Positions 9,063 through 17,832 of a stretch of 48,023 bases of DNA are shown in pieces. This DNA comes from Acidobacteriota bacterium. Its GTDB lineage: Bacteria > Acidobacteriota > Terriglobia > Acidiferrales > UBA7541. Under the pieces are notes generated by a model that worked only from the letters and a program-made list of their open reading frames with translations, was not told where the DNA came from and made no database searches. Numbering within the stretch: the stretch's first letter is position 1; each line of letters opens with the position of its first letter. The position numbers were made by a program, and so were the translations under genes. The stretch is taken from contig JABCZK010000037.1 of assembly GCA_013289695.1 (NCBI GenBank), positions 1 through 48,023 on the forward strand, written 5' to 3'.

Positions 9063-10108
9063 AGGTAATCCCGCAGCGCGGCGTCAATCCCGCCGGGCGG
9101 CGATTTCGCCATCGAGCCGAGAGCCCGGAGGTAGGTCTGCAACTCTTGCGGCAGAGGTGCGCGAAATTCCATGCGCTCTCCCGTGCGGGGGTGTTCTAGT
9201 GCGATGCGCGCGGAATGAAGAAAGTTGCGTCCCAAGGACGGCAACAGCTCGCGTCCGATGGATTCCTGATGCGGTGCTCCGTACAGCGTATCGCCCACAA
9301 CAGGAAGCGCCAGCGCCGAAAAATGCACGCGGATCTGATGCGTGCGCCCGGTGTGCAGGTCCGCTTCGATCAATGAAAATGCGCCGAGCCGCAGGAGCAA
9401 TCGCCAATCCGTGCGCGCTTCGCGGCCTTCGCTGCGGCGGGCAGTCATGCGCGAGCGGCGGCGCAGGTCGCGCGCCACGGGTAGTTCGATGCGGCCTTTT
9501 TCGCCCTTCGCGTTGCCGTGCAAAAGCGCCAGATAGGTTTTCTGCACGCGGCGCCCGCGAAATTCTTCCACCAACTTCAGGTGCGCGGCGTCGTTGCGCG
9601 CGATGACCATAGCGCCGGAAGTTCCCTTGTCCAGGCGATGTACGATTCCCGGACGCAGTGGGCCGCCAACGCTCGAAAGCCCATGCTCCACGCCGAAGCG
9701 ATGGAGCAGCGCGGCCACCAGCGTTCCGGTGTCCGCGCCGGCGCCGGGATGCACGATCATCCCGGCGGGTTTATTTACGATGGCGATGTCCTCGTCCTCG
9801 TAAAGGATCGTGAGCGGAATATCTTCCGGTTCCACGCCGGGCGGAGGCGGCGCGGGGATTTCCACGGTGATGGTTTCACCGGATTCCAGATGATGCGCGG
9901 GTTTCTTGGCGATGCCGCTCACGCGCACGCGGCCTTCATCAATCAGCGCCTGCACGTGCGTGCGGCTGACGTCCGGAAATTGCGCTGCGAGATAGCGGTC
10001 CAGGCGCTGGCCGGCCTGTTCCTCCTCGACCACGAATTCGTGGTGACGGAGCGAATCGTCCGGCGCGTCAAAATTGTCGTCGCTATCGGTGTCAGAATAA
10101 TCGTGCAT
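9059..10108 (-). CDS. rluD: RluD-family 23S rRNA pseudouridine synthase
   Basis: The protein converts uridine to pseudouridine in RNA, most likely in 23S rRNA. An S4 RNA-binding domain comes first (QRLDRYLAAQFPDVSRTHVQ). The catalytic domain follows, with the active-site Asp in RPGIVHRLDKGTSGAMV, then GRTHQIRVHF and GDTLYG. The frame is open to a GTG at 10156, but no ribosome binding site favours either start. I prefer the ATG at 10108, which gives 349 residues with an acidic leader before S4. The four-base overlap with the downstream VWA gene suggests coupling. Adjacency of lspA-region and rluD-type genes is also seen in Firmicutes. Exact RluA/C/D subtype is inferred. Confidence 0.85.
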   Translation of the reverse strand: MHDYSDTDSDDNFDAPDDSLRHHEFVVEEEQAGQRLDRYLAAQFPDVSRTHVQALIDEGRVRVSGIAKKPAHHLESGETITVEIPAPPPPGVEPEDIPLTILYEDEDIAIVNKPAGMIVHPGAGADTGTLVAALLHRFGVEHGLSSVGGPLRPGIVHRLDKGTSGAMVIARNDAAHLKLVEEFRGRRVQKTYLALLHGNAKGEKGRIELPVARDLRRRSRMTARRSEGREARTDWRLLLRLGAFSLIEADLHTGRTHQIRVHFSALALPVVGDTLYGAPHQESIGRELLPSLGRNFLHSARIALEHPRTGERMEFRAPLPQELQTYLRALGSMAKSPPGGIDAALRDYL

Positions 10109-10215
10109 GAAGGGATTCGTTGATGCTGGTTCGCGCGCCAAAGACGGGCACGACACGCCTGACCATCACATGAAAGTCACCGGTGCCCCAACAAATCTCA
10201 CGAACAAGTGTTGTC

Positions 10216-10241
10216 GTAGGGCGGGTCTAAGACCCGCCCCT
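10216..10241. repeat. REP-like hairpin (GGGCGGGTC/GACCCGCCC)
   Basis: GGGCGGGTC (10219-10227) pairs perfectly with GACCCGCCC (10231-10239) around a TAA loop, with GTA before the stem. No T run follows, so it is more REP-like than a terminator. It sits in the 140-190 base gap between lgt and the rluD-like gene. There it could still partly attenuate read-through or protect the upstream mRNA end. Confidence 0.5.
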
Positions 10242-10296
10242 GCACGTTCGCACGCGAGCGGCACGGTGAAGATGCCAACGGAGCGCGGCAGACGTT

Positions 10297-11121
10297 CTAA
10301 TCGCCGGCTTCGGCGCTCGCGGGCGTCACCGGCTGAATCGGCGCCTTACCCTGCAGCCCGCGCCACCACAGAAACGCGCCCGTCACAATCAACACCAGGC
10401 TCATGACCTGCATCAGCGAGATGCTGTCGTGAAACATCATGGTGCGACCGGGATCGCCGCGGAAGAATTCGATGATGCCGCGCTCGGTACCGTACAAAAT
10501 CATGTAGGCGCCGAAAATTTGGCCAACGAAGCGCTGCCGTTTGCCCAGCCATATCAAAAAAAGAAAATTCAGGAATTCCAGCGACGCTTCGTAAAGCTGC
10601 GTGGGATGCAGATGCACTCCTAGCGGCGTGCCGGCCAGTTGCTCGGCCATGGGATTCTTGAACGCGACGCCCCATGCCACCGTTGTCGGCTTGCCGTAGC
10701 AGCAACCGGCCGCGAAACATCCTAGCCGTCCGATGGCGTGCCCAAGAGGCAGCGCGGCGGAGCATACATCAAGCGTCGGCAGCAGCGGCATCTTCTGGAA
10801 ATGGGTGTACAGCAGAATCGTCAGCACGCCGCCGACGACGCCGCCGTAAAAAGTGCCGCCCGATTGAAACGTCGCGACGCTGAAAATCTCGCGCGGATTC
10901 GCCATGTAAAAATCCCACGCGCTCAAGACCAGCCAGATTTTCGCCACCAGCAGCGCCACCAGCACGAAATAAATTCCCATGTTCCACAGCTTGTCGGGAT
11001 CAATGCCCGCGCGCGGCGCCTGGCGGCGGCCGTACCACAGGCTGATCAGCACACCGGTCGCGACCAACACGCCGTAGGAATAAATCGGGATTCCGCCAAA
11101 TGTAAAAAGTATCGGATGCAT
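10297..11121 (-). CDS. lgt: prolipoprotein diacylglyceryl transferase
   Basis: Lgt transfers diacylglycerol from phosphatidylglycerol to the lipobox cysteine of prolipoproteins, the first step of lipoprotein maturation at the inner membrane. The 274-residue multi-span protein carries the Lgt signature region as HAIGRLGCFAAGCCYGKP and the motif GVHLHPTQLYEA. It starts with MHPILFTFGGIPIYSYG, a typical Lgt beginning. The gene starts two bases after the lspA stop, so the first two lipoprotein-processing enzymes are made together. Lipoproteins they could process in this window include the TPR-CHAT protein and the dihaem cytochrome. Confidence 0.96.
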   Translation of the reverse strand: MHPILFTFGGIPIYSYGVLVATGVLISLWYGRRQAPRAGIDPDKLWNMGIYFVLVALLVAKIWLVLSAWDFYMANPREIFSVATFQSGGTFYGGVVGGVLTILLYTHFQKMPLLPTLDVCSAALPLGHAIGRLGCFAAGCCYGKPTTVAWGVAFKNPMAEQLAGTPLGVHLHPTQLYEASLEFLNFLFLIWLGKRQRFVGQIFGAYMILYGTERGIIEFFRGDPGRTMMFHDSISLMQVMSLVLIVTGAFLWWRGLQGKAPIQPVTPASAEAGD

Positions 11122-11123
11122 GC

Positions 11124-11633
11124 CTATGCCGGCTCCTGATTAGGATGCGCTTGCTCGCGAAAGAGTTCCAGCACGACCAACGCCGCTCCCAGCACGATCG
11201 CGGAATCGGCCAGATTGAATGTGTACCAGTGATGGCCACCGATGTGAAAGTCAATGAAGTCGGTGACGCTGTGCCGCAGGAAGCGATCCAGCACATTTCC
11301 CAGGGCCCCACCCAATATGAGCGCGAGGCCGCACGCGCCCAGGCGTCCGCCCGCGCGGCCGGTGGCGAGCAGCCACACCAGCATGGCAATCACCGCCATG
11401 GAAAAAGTGATGAGCAACGGGCCTCTCCAGGGATTTTCGGAATCGGCGAACAATCCGAATGCGACTCCGGGATTGCTGGTGTGCACCAGATTTAGCAAGC
11501 CGGGAATCACAACGCGGAGCGAACCCACAGCAGTATGTTTTTCCACCGCGTGCTTGCTGAATTGGTCCGCCGCCAGCGCGCCCAGCGAAATAATTCCCAG
11601 CGTAAGCCCACGAACGCGCGAGGCCGCCACCAT
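11124..11633 (-). CDS. lspA: lipoprotein signal peptidase (signal peptidase II)
   Basis: This aspartic protease of the inner membrane removes the signal peptide of diacylglyceryl-modified prolipoproteins. The 169-residue length and four hydrophobic segments fit. Conserved blocks are NPGVAFG, GALGNVLDR with the first catalytic Asp, and FNLADSAI with the second. The ATG overlaps the ileS stop by one base (TGATG), as in the classical ileS-lspA arrangement. The lgt gene follows after two bases. Confidence 0.96.
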   Translation of the reverse strand: MVAASRVRGLTLGIISLGALAADQFSKHAVEKHTAVGSLRVVIPGLLNLVHTSNPGVAFGLFADSENPWRGPLLITFSMAVIAMLVWLLATGRAGGRLGACGLALILGGALGNVLDRFLRHSVTDFIDFHIGGHHWYTFNLADSAIVLGAALVVLELFREQAHPNQEPA

Positions 11634-14527
11634 CAGGACTGCGAACTCCCGGCAGCCAACCCGCCGTCGCGTTCAATTTCATGCAGCGCTGCCACGCAGC
11701 GTTCGCACAGGGTCGGATAATCCGTGCTTTCGCCCACGTGCGTCGAATAATTCCAGCAGCGCTCGCATTTTGTGCCGTCAGCTCGCTTTACCACAATGTG
11801 CAAAGACGCGTTCTGCTCTGCATACGCAGCAAGCTCAGGATCCAGTCCGTCTATCGGCGCTGGCTCAGCGAACGGAATCACCTCGACTTGCGAAACTATG
11901 AACAGCGCAGGGAGCAACGCGGCATGCGACTTGAGCAGCTCCATCGTCTCGCGTCGCGCACGCAGGATGACCTTGGCTTCGAGCCCCGAGGAGATGGTCT
12001 TCGCTGCACGCACTGGCTCCAGCGCCTCGAGTACTTCCTCGCGGACTTGCAGCAAGCGATCCCAGTTCTTCGCACGCGCATCTTCCAACACGCGCTCCAG
12101 TTCCGCGGCAACCGGGAACGTCGCCATATGCACGCTGGCCGGCTCGGACGCAGCGCGCGGCAAGTGCTTCCACACTTCTTCCGCGGTGAACACAGTGATC
12201 GGCGCGATCAGCCGCAACAGCGTGCTGGCGATGCGGTACACGGCGGTCTGCGCCGAACGCCGCCCGCGGCTTTTCGGTGCGAACGTGTACAGGCGGTCTT
12301 TGAGCACGTCGAAATAAAACGAGCTGAGGTCCACCGTGCAGAAATCGTGCAGCGCGTGATAGACGCGATGAAATTCGAAATTGTCGTACCACTCGCGGCA
12401 CTCGCGCGCGAGCGATCCAGTGCGCCGGAGCATCCACGAGTCCATTTCCCACAGGTCGGCATCGGTTACGGAATCGCGCGCCGGATCGAAATCATAGAGA
12501 TTGCCGAGCGCAAAACGAAACGTATTGCGGATCTTCCGGTACGCTTCCGCCAGCTGCGTCATCATTGCTTCAGAGATGCGCACGTCCGCCGTGTAATCCT
12601 GCGAGACGACCCAAATCCGCAGCAGGTCCGCGCCCCACTTCGCGCAAATTTCCGCGGGATAGATGGCGTTGCCGAGCGACTTGGACATCGGCGAGCCTTT
12701 TTCATCCAGCGTCCAGCCGTGCGTCACGACTTCCCGATAAGGCGCTCCACCGCGCGTACCGATACCCACCAGCAACGAACTCTGGAACCAACCGCGATAT
12801 TGGTCAGGACCCTCGAGGTACACGTCCGCAGGCCAGCGCTGATTGTCGCGCGTCAGCACGGCAAGGTGCGTCGAGCCCGATTCAAACCACACATCGAGAA
12901 TGTCGGTTTCCTTGCGCCATTTCGCGTGGCCGCAAGAACACTTCGTTCCCGGTGGCAGCAACTCTTCCGCGGTGCGCGTAAACCACACGTCCGCGCCCTC
13001 GCGCTCGAAAAACGGCAGCACGTGACGCAGCGCCACTGAATCCTTCAGTTGCAGTCCGCACGCGTCACAATAAAAAACAATCAGCGGCACGCCCCAAAAT
13101 CGCTGGCGCGAAATGCACCAGTCCGGACGCCCCGCGATCATTTCGCGCATGCGTTCACGGCCCCACGCCGGGAGCCACTTCACTTTTTCGATTTCCTCGA
13201 GTGCCCGCGGACGCAGCGCCGGCGCTTTCGGCGCAGGGATTGCAGCCGTGCCGGCATCCATCTGAATGAACCACTGTTCGGTGGCGCGGAAAATCACCGG
13301 ATTGTGACAGCGCCAGCAATGCGGATAACTGTGCGTGATTTTCTTTTCGCCGACGAGCACGTCGCGCTTCTTCAAAAGTTCGATGACGATGGGGTTCGCC
13401 TCGAACACCGTCTTTCCCTTGTACTCCGGCAGGCCCTCGACGAAACGCCCGTCATCGTCCTGCGGCGCGTAAGATTCCAGCCCGTATTTCTGCCCGGTAC
13501 GAAAATCTTCCGCGCCATGCCCCGGAGCGGTATGCACGATTCCGCTGCCCTGATCGAGCGTCACGTAATCCGCCAGCACGCCGGGAACCTGCATATCCAG
13601 AAATGGATGCTGGAACAAAACTCCTTCGAATTTCGCGCCTTGCCACGTCGCGTGCACTGCATGAACTTCGATGTGCAGTTCAGTTTCCAGCGCATTCACG
13701 CGTTCTTTCGCGAGCAACAATTTCCCCGCGGAAGTATCCGCAACGACGTACTGGAACTCCGGGTGAAACGCCAAAGCGCGGTTCGCGGGCAGCGTCCAAG
13801 GAGTGGTCGTCCAGATCAGCGCGCTGACATCGCCGTCCAAGCCCAGCTCTTTCGCTTTTTCCCCGGCAACAACGGGGAACCTCACCCAGATAGAAGGGCT
13901 GCTGTGATCCTCATATTCCACTTCCGCTTCAGCCAGCGCGGTGCGATCAAAAATGCACCAATACACCGGTTTGAGTCCGCGATACACGTAGCCCTTCTCG
14001 TAAAAATCGAGAAACGCCCCGGCGATGGAGGCCTCATCGCGAGGATCCATCGTCAGGTACGGCCTGTCCCACTGGCCAAGGACCCCCAAGCGCTTGAATT
14101 CGACCTTGTGCTTCTCGACAAACCCCGCCGCGAACTGCCGGCACATGCGCCGAAATTCCGCCGCCGGCACCTTGCTGGTCTTGCCGCCCAACTCTTTTTC
14201 AACTTTCGTCTCGATCGGGAGCCCGTGGCAATCCCATCCAGGAATGTACGGCGCGCGAAACCCAGACATGGTCTTGGACTTCACGATCATGTCTTTCACA
14301 ACCTTATTTAGTCCGGTTCCCAGATGGATTTCGCCCGTCGGATACGGCGGTCCATCGTGCAGCACAAAAAGCGGTGCATCCGCGCGGGATTCCAGAATGC
14401 GGTAATACAGGCCCTGCGCCTCCCAGGCAGCCAGCTGTTCAGGCTCACGCTCAGGCAGCTTGGCCTTCATGGGAAAATCCGTCTTCGGAAGATTCAGGGT
14501 ACTTTTCAGGTCCACAGGTTTAGCCAT
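11633..14527 (-). CDS. ileS: isoleucyl-tRNA synthetase
   Basis: The enzyme charges tRNA-Ile with isoleucine and edits mischarged valine. The 964-residue length is normal for the bacterial form. Class I signatures are present: PYPTGEIHLGTGLNK (HIGH-like, about residues 61-75) and GSPMSKSLGN (KMSKS, about residue 615). WDCHGLPIE and WCISRQRFWGVP are family blocks. The carboxyl end holds the zinc-binding cysteines CERCWNY and CERCVAAL. The gene leads the ileS-lspA-lgt unit. A short inverted repeat lies about 22 bases upstream of the start codon. Confidence 0.97.
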   Translation of the reverse strand: MAKPVDLKSTLNLPKTDFPMKAKLPEREPEQLAAWEAQGLYYRILESRADAPLFVLHDGPPYPTGEIHLGTGLNKVVKDMIVKSKTMSGFRAPYIPGWDCHGLPIETKVEKELGGKTSKVPAAEFRRMCRQFAAGFVEKHKVEFKRLGVLGQWDRPYLTMDPRDEASIAGAFLDFYEKGYVYRGLKPVYWCIFDRTALAEAEVEYEDHSSPSIWVRFPVVAGEKAKELGLDGDVSALIWTTTPWTLPANRALAFHPEFQYVVADTSAGKLLLAKERVNALETELHIEVHAVHATWQGAKFEGVLFQHPFLDMQVPGVLADYVTLDQGSGIVHTAPGHGAEDFRTGQKYGLESYAPQDDDGRFVEGLPEYKGKTVFEANPIVIELLKKRDVLVGEKKITHSYPHCWRCHNPVIFRATEQWFIQMDAGTAAIPAPKAPALRPRALEEIEKVKWLPAWGRERMREMIAGRPDWCISRQRFWGVPLIVFYCDACGLQLKDSVALRHVLPFFEREGADVWFTRTAEELLPPGTKCSCGHAKWRKETDILDVWFESGSTHLAVLTRDNQRWPADVYLEGPDQYRGWFQSSLLVGIGTRGGAPYREVVTHGWTLDEKGSPMSKSLGNAIYPAEICAKWGADLLRIWVVSQDYTADVRISEAMMTQLAEAYRKIRNTFRFALGNLYDFDPARDSVTDADLWEMDSWMLRRTGSLARECREWYDNFEFHRVYHALHDFCTVDLSSFYFDVLKDRLYTFAPKSRGRRSAQTAVYRIASTLLRLIAPITVFTAEEVWKHLPRAASEPASVHMATFPVAAELERVLEDARAKNWDRLLQVREEVLEALEPVRAAKTISSGLEAKVILRARRETMELLKSHAALLPALFIVSQVEVIPFAEPAPIDGLDPELAAYAEQNASLHIVVKRADGTKCERCWNYSTHVGESTDYPTLCERCVAALHEIERDGGLAAGSSQS

Positions 14528-14548
14528 CTCTAGGGGTTCGGAAGCCTT

Positions 14549-14566
14549 TCTATCTTGCGAGATAGA
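14549..14566 (-). promoter_or_regulatory. hairpin in the ileS leader
   Basis: TCTATCT and AGATAGA form a perfect seven-base inverted repeat around TGCG, about 22 bases before the ileS start codon. It could be a small leader hairpin or an operator. No T-box features are visible around it. Confidence 0.4.
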
Positions 14567-14621
14567 GTTGCGCGCGGGGCAGCTGAAACACCTGGCTCCG
14601 TGACTTTATATAACGAAGCAC

Positions 14622-14656
14622 AGTTGTGAGTTGCTGCACAACGAAACTTGCAACTC
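14622..14656. promoter_or_regulatory. inverted repeats in the ileS/tonB divergent promoter region
   Basis: GAGTTGC (14628-14634) is repeated in inverted form as GCAACTC (14650-14656) with a 15-base spacer. An overlapping second pair, GTTGTG/CACAAC, uses part of the same DNA. The position between divergent genes, about 100 bases from each start, suits an operator. No known regulator motif is recognised. Confidence 0.4.
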
Positions 14657-14769
14657 GTATGTTACAATGGTTTCCGTATGGTGTCAGCCGCGCCCGGCCA
14701 GACATCCTTTTCCGTAGTGGCGCGTCTAAGATTACAGAGGACTGCGGCACCACGCAGCAGGCAGCTCAA

Positions 14770-15966
14770 ATGGCAGACCTTACAACGCCCATCAGCGAAC
14801 CAGGCGGCACCAAGCCGGAACCGACCCTAGAGATTGGGCGCTATCGCTCGCCGGTCGCGGACTCCGAGCTGCGGAACTTCTTTTCCAATGTCAGAGATTT
14901 CCTCTTCGAACGTCCCGTAAACATGAAGGGCGTGAAGCCCACTGTATTTAATACTCCCGGATTCGGCGAAAGCCTGCGCGACAATTTGAGCGAATTTTTC
15001 CGCTCGGCGCCGCGCGGCCCGGTGAATTCCGACCTGCTGATTAACTGGAATGCCGGGTTTGCCGGCTTCTGGCAGAATCTGCGCGACATGATTTCGCCAC
15101 CGAAGCTGGCGCCGCTGAAGACCACCAGTAAGCCTGTGGCGGTGCCGGAGCTGTGGTCCAAGAATACGCAATTTACGCGCGTGCAGGCGCTGTCTCTGGC
15201 CGTGCACGTGACGATTCTGGTGCTGATCATCGGACCGTTGCTGCTGGTGCTGCCTTCGCCGTCGACGACGAAAGCCAATTCGTCGGTTGAGATCACTACG
15301 ATTTCGCCGTTCTTGCCCAAGCTTCCTCCCGGCGCAAAGAAAGCCGGCGGCGGTGGCGGTGGCGGAGCGCATGACCCGCTGCCCGCAAGCCGCGGCAAGC
15401 TGCCGAAATTCGCAATGACGCAGTTCACTCCGCCGAAGGTAGTCACGAATCCGAACGCGCGCCTCGCGATGACGCCGACGGTCTTGGGTCCGCCGGAACT
15501 GAAGCTGCCCAGCCCCAACATGAATAACTGGGGCGATCCGCTTTCGAAGGTGATCAACGATTCGAACGGTCCCGGCAGCGGCAACGGTATCGGCTCCGGA
15601 AATGGCACCGGTGTAGGCAGCGGCAGCGGCGGCGGAGTTGGTCCAGGAGAAGGCGGCGGCACCGGCGGCGGCGTTTTTAACGCGGGCACCGGCGGCTACG
15701 GCTATCCGGCCTGCATTTACTGCCCGCAAGCGCAGTATTCCGACGAAGCCGTAAAAGCAAAATACCAGGGCACCGTCACGCTGGTCGCGATCATCACCGC
15801 GGAAGGCAAAGCCACGGACATTCAGGTGCTGAAGGGCCTCGGTCTGGGCCTCGACGAAAAAGCGATCGAAGCGGTACGAACCTGGCGCTTCCGGCCCGCC
15901 GCAGGACCAAACGGCAGGCCCTCACCGGTCCGCCAAACAATCGAAGTAACTTTCCACCTCTACTGA
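14770..15966 (+). CDS. TonB-family energy transducer
   Basis: TonB-type proteins carry energy from the inner-membrane ExbB/ExbD complex to outer-membrane receptors. The frame is open from 14626, but the ATG at 14770 (MADLTTPISEPGG) gives the most protein-like 398-residue product. Its ribosome binding site is weak. A cytoplasmic amino-terminal region of about 135 residues precedes one membrane span (VHVTILVLIIGPLLLVLP, about 145-162). A Gly/Ser-rich periplasmic linker with GSGNG-type repeats follows. The TonB carboxyl domain contains GTVTLVAIITAEGKATDI and AIEAVRTWRFRPA. No exbBD genes are adjacent. The long cytoplasmic part is unusual for TonB. Confidence 0.82.
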   Translation: MADLTTPISEPGGTKPEPTLEIGRYRSPVADSELRNFFSNVRDFLFERPVNMKGVKPTVFNTPGFGESLRDNLSEFFRSAPRGPVNSDLLINWNAGFAGFWQNLRDMISPPKLAPLKTTSKPVAVPELWSKNTQFTRVQALSLAVHVTILVLIIGPLLLVLPSPSTTKANSSVEITTISPFLPKLPPGAKKAGGGGGGGAHDPLPASRGKLPKFAMTQFTPPKVVTNPNARLAMTPTVLGPPELKLPSPNMNNWGDPLSKVINDSNGPGSGNGIGSGNGTGVGSGSGGGVGPGEGGGTGGGVFNAGTGGYGYPACIYCPQAQYSDEAVKAKYQGTVTLVAIITAEGKATDIQVLKGLGLGLDEKAIEAVRTWRFRPAAGPNGRPSPVRQTIEVTFHLY

Positions 15967-16060
15967 TCTGTTTTCGACGCCAATACTCGAGCACCCACAG
16001 GCGTTTACCTTAAGGACCATCGCGTATCTGCGCATGCGCGCATCTGCTACGATGAGCGCT

Positions 16061-16921
16061 ATGAAAATTTCGCTGAAAATTTTGCCCTTTGCGGCCTTGC
16101 TCGTCGCGGGCGTGATGGGGACGTTTTCGCGCGCTGCCGCTCAGAATGGTTCGCTGCAATTTGTAGCGCGCATCACTCCTTCGGCAGGAGTGGACGAACC
16201 GGTACGCTCCTTTCCTTTCTACTTGCTGAGCAAGAGCTACACGGAGATCGAGAAAGAAGCAGCGGCCGCGTCTCCCGCTGCCAATATGGACGCCTTCATT
16301 AGCGCGCTGAACGTTTCCAAGGAACTAAAGGCCTGGATGAGGACCAACCACCGAGTGAATCTGACGGGGGAGGCCTTCACCAAGAAGCTCAAAGTGGACG
16401 ACATCATGAATGTTCCGGAATTCTTCAACACCTATGTCGAGAGGAATGCGGGCGACCAAACCGTGGCGTTCCCCAGGCCGAAGTACAAGGCCGAGGACAA
16501 AGTAAAAGACCCTGCGAAGTACGACCGGCTCAAGAAACAATACCTCGACGCCATTCGCGCATTTATCACGCAAAATCCCGACAGCACCGACGGTCTGGAT
16601 CTCGACCTGGAAGACGTGAACCCCGGCCACAAATGGGACGCATTGACGTCTAATGACCTGGCGCAACTAACCCGCGAAACAGCGGATTTGGCGCGTGGAA
16701 AATATCTGGTGGCGCACACGGAGACGGATTTGCAAGGGCAGGCGTCGCTGCACGGAATTCCGCCTGGAAACTACTGGCTCGGCACGCTCAACATCGAAGC
16801 GGTAGCAGGAGATGTGCGCGCGCGATGGGACGTGCCGGTGACGGTACGCGCCGGGCAGCCCAGTTACGTCACTCTCACCAATATTAACGCGGTGCGACCT
16901 GCACGCACTCCGGCGCCCTGA
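16061..16921 (+). CDS. secreted protein of unknown function with carboxypeptidase-regulatory-like C-terminus
   Basis: I choose the ATG at 16061 because a good signal peptide follows immediately (MKISLKILPFAALLVAGVMG, then a likely cut after AAAQ). In-frame ATGs at 16034 and 16052 are alternatives. The mature part of about 260 residues is charged and mostly helical in the middle (YDRLKKQYLDAIRAFI, DGLDLDLEDVNPGHKW). The last 70 residues resemble a carboxypeptidase-regulatory-like beta-sandwich: TDLQGQASLHGIPPGNYWLG is characteristic of that fold. Location is probably periplasmic. The next gene follows after 12 bases, so the two may be co-transcribed. Confidence 0.65.
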   Translation: MKISLKILPFAALLVAGVMGTFSRAAAQNGSLQFVARITPSAGVDEPVRSFPFYLLSKSYTEIEKEAAAASPAANMDAFISALNVSKELKAWMRTNHRVNLTGEAFTKKLKVDDIMNVPEFFNTYVERNAGDQTVAFPRPKYKAEDKVKDPAKYDRLKKQYLDAIRAFITQNPDSTDGLDLDLEDVNPGHKWDALTSNDLAQLTRETADLARGKYLVAHTETDLQGQASLHGIPPGNYWLGTLNIEAVAGDVRARWDVPVTVRAGQPSYVTLTNINAVRPARTPAP

Positions 16922-16933
16922 CAGCAAGCGCTT

Positions 16934-17545
16934 ATGACGGACGCCGCTGGCATCGCTCGATGGATTCAGGACTTCGCGGGCTCGGACGAACGCGCGAAGA
17001 TCGAGTCCGCCATGAGGCTTTATCTCGCCGGCGTCAGTCTGTGTACACCGTTACTCAGCCGCTGGGTTTCCGATCCGGAATTTCGCGAATTGACTTTGCC
17101 GGGCAAACCGGCTGGCGAGGCGCATGCGCGCAACCAACCGTCGGCCATCGTCGTGGGAATTGCCGTACAGCCTGAGACATTCCAGAAAATCCGCGCGGCC
17201 AATAATTCTCCTCGGCTGGCGCAAGTGCCGCCGGACCAAGACGCCATGGAATTCGAGCTGCACCTCAACGCGTCCTGCGAATTCGATATTCTCACCACGC
17301 GCGAGCCCGGCGGCCAGGGCGCCATTTCGCGATACCTTGAAAAGTTCGGTGAAGGGATTCAGCAGATCGAAATTTACGTGCGCGATGTGGATCGCGCGAC
17401 GGAAATTCTGCGCACGCGGTTCGCTCTCGCGCCGGTCTATCCCGCCACGCGCGCCGGCGCCGACGATACCCGGGTGAATTTCGTCCTGGCGACCACACCG
17501 GATGCGAAAAAAGTTCTCATCGAACTCGTGGAAGCCGCGCGCTAA
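16934..17545 (+). CDS. VOC/glyoxalase-fold-like protein
   Basis: A 203-residue cytoplasmic protein without signal peptide or membrane span. The second half has a pattern like the vicinal-oxygen-chelate fold of methylmalonyl-CoA epimerase and glyoxalase relatives. IQQIEIYVRDVDRATEILR is followed by a variable loop and VNFVLATTPDAKKVLIELVE, as in a betaalpha-betabetabeta unit. The first half contains FELHLNASCEFDIL and could be a degenerate companion module. Clear metal ligands cannot be fixed. It follows the secreted protein gene after 12 bases. The substrate is unknown. Confidence 0.55.
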   Translation: MTDAAGIARWIQDFAGSDERAKIESAMRLYLAGVSLCTPLLSRWVSDPEFRELTLPGKPAGEAHARNQPSAIVVGIAVQPETFQKIRAANNSPRLAQVPPDQDAMEFELHLNASCEFDILTTREPGGQGAISRYLEKFGEGIQQIEIYVRDVDRATEILRTRFALAPVYPATRAGADDTRVNFVLATTPDAKKVLIELVEAAR

Positions 17546-17572
17546 AATCTTTGCCGCAACGCGAAAGTCCTT

Positions 17573-17635
17573 GTAGGTGGTGGCTTCAGCCACGGCATAA
17601 GCCATTAGAATCCAGCGCGGCTTTGGCCGCTGAAG
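17573..17635. repeat. REP-like element with two hairpins
   Basis: GTGGCT-TC-AGCCAC (17580-17593) and GCGGC-TTTG-GCCGC (17617-17630) form two hairpins. CTTCAGC and GCTGAAG at the two ends can also pair at long range. The element sits in a 287-base gap without other features. It has the GTAG...GGCTTCAGCC look of dispersed repeats in acidobacterial intergenic regions. Confidence 0.5.
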
Positions 17636-17832
17636 TTCCCGGTTTGCGGTTGTGACGCAAACCAGTCAGCGCGATGCCGCTCGTTTGCGTCACCGCCATC
17701 CGCCAAATCGATCCATCGAATCCATGCGTGCGATCGTTTCTGGTAACCTCGTTTTCATTCGAGCGTGCTACAATGCGCGGACGCCCGGATTTGATTTTAA
17801 TTCGACGTACATTTCATCCGAGGAGCGACCTC

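Noticed and set aside
9068..14311. long plus-strand frames opposite rluD, lgt, lspA and ileS
   Set aside because: They are Arg/Ala/His-rich shadows of clear minus-strand genes and show no family motifs.
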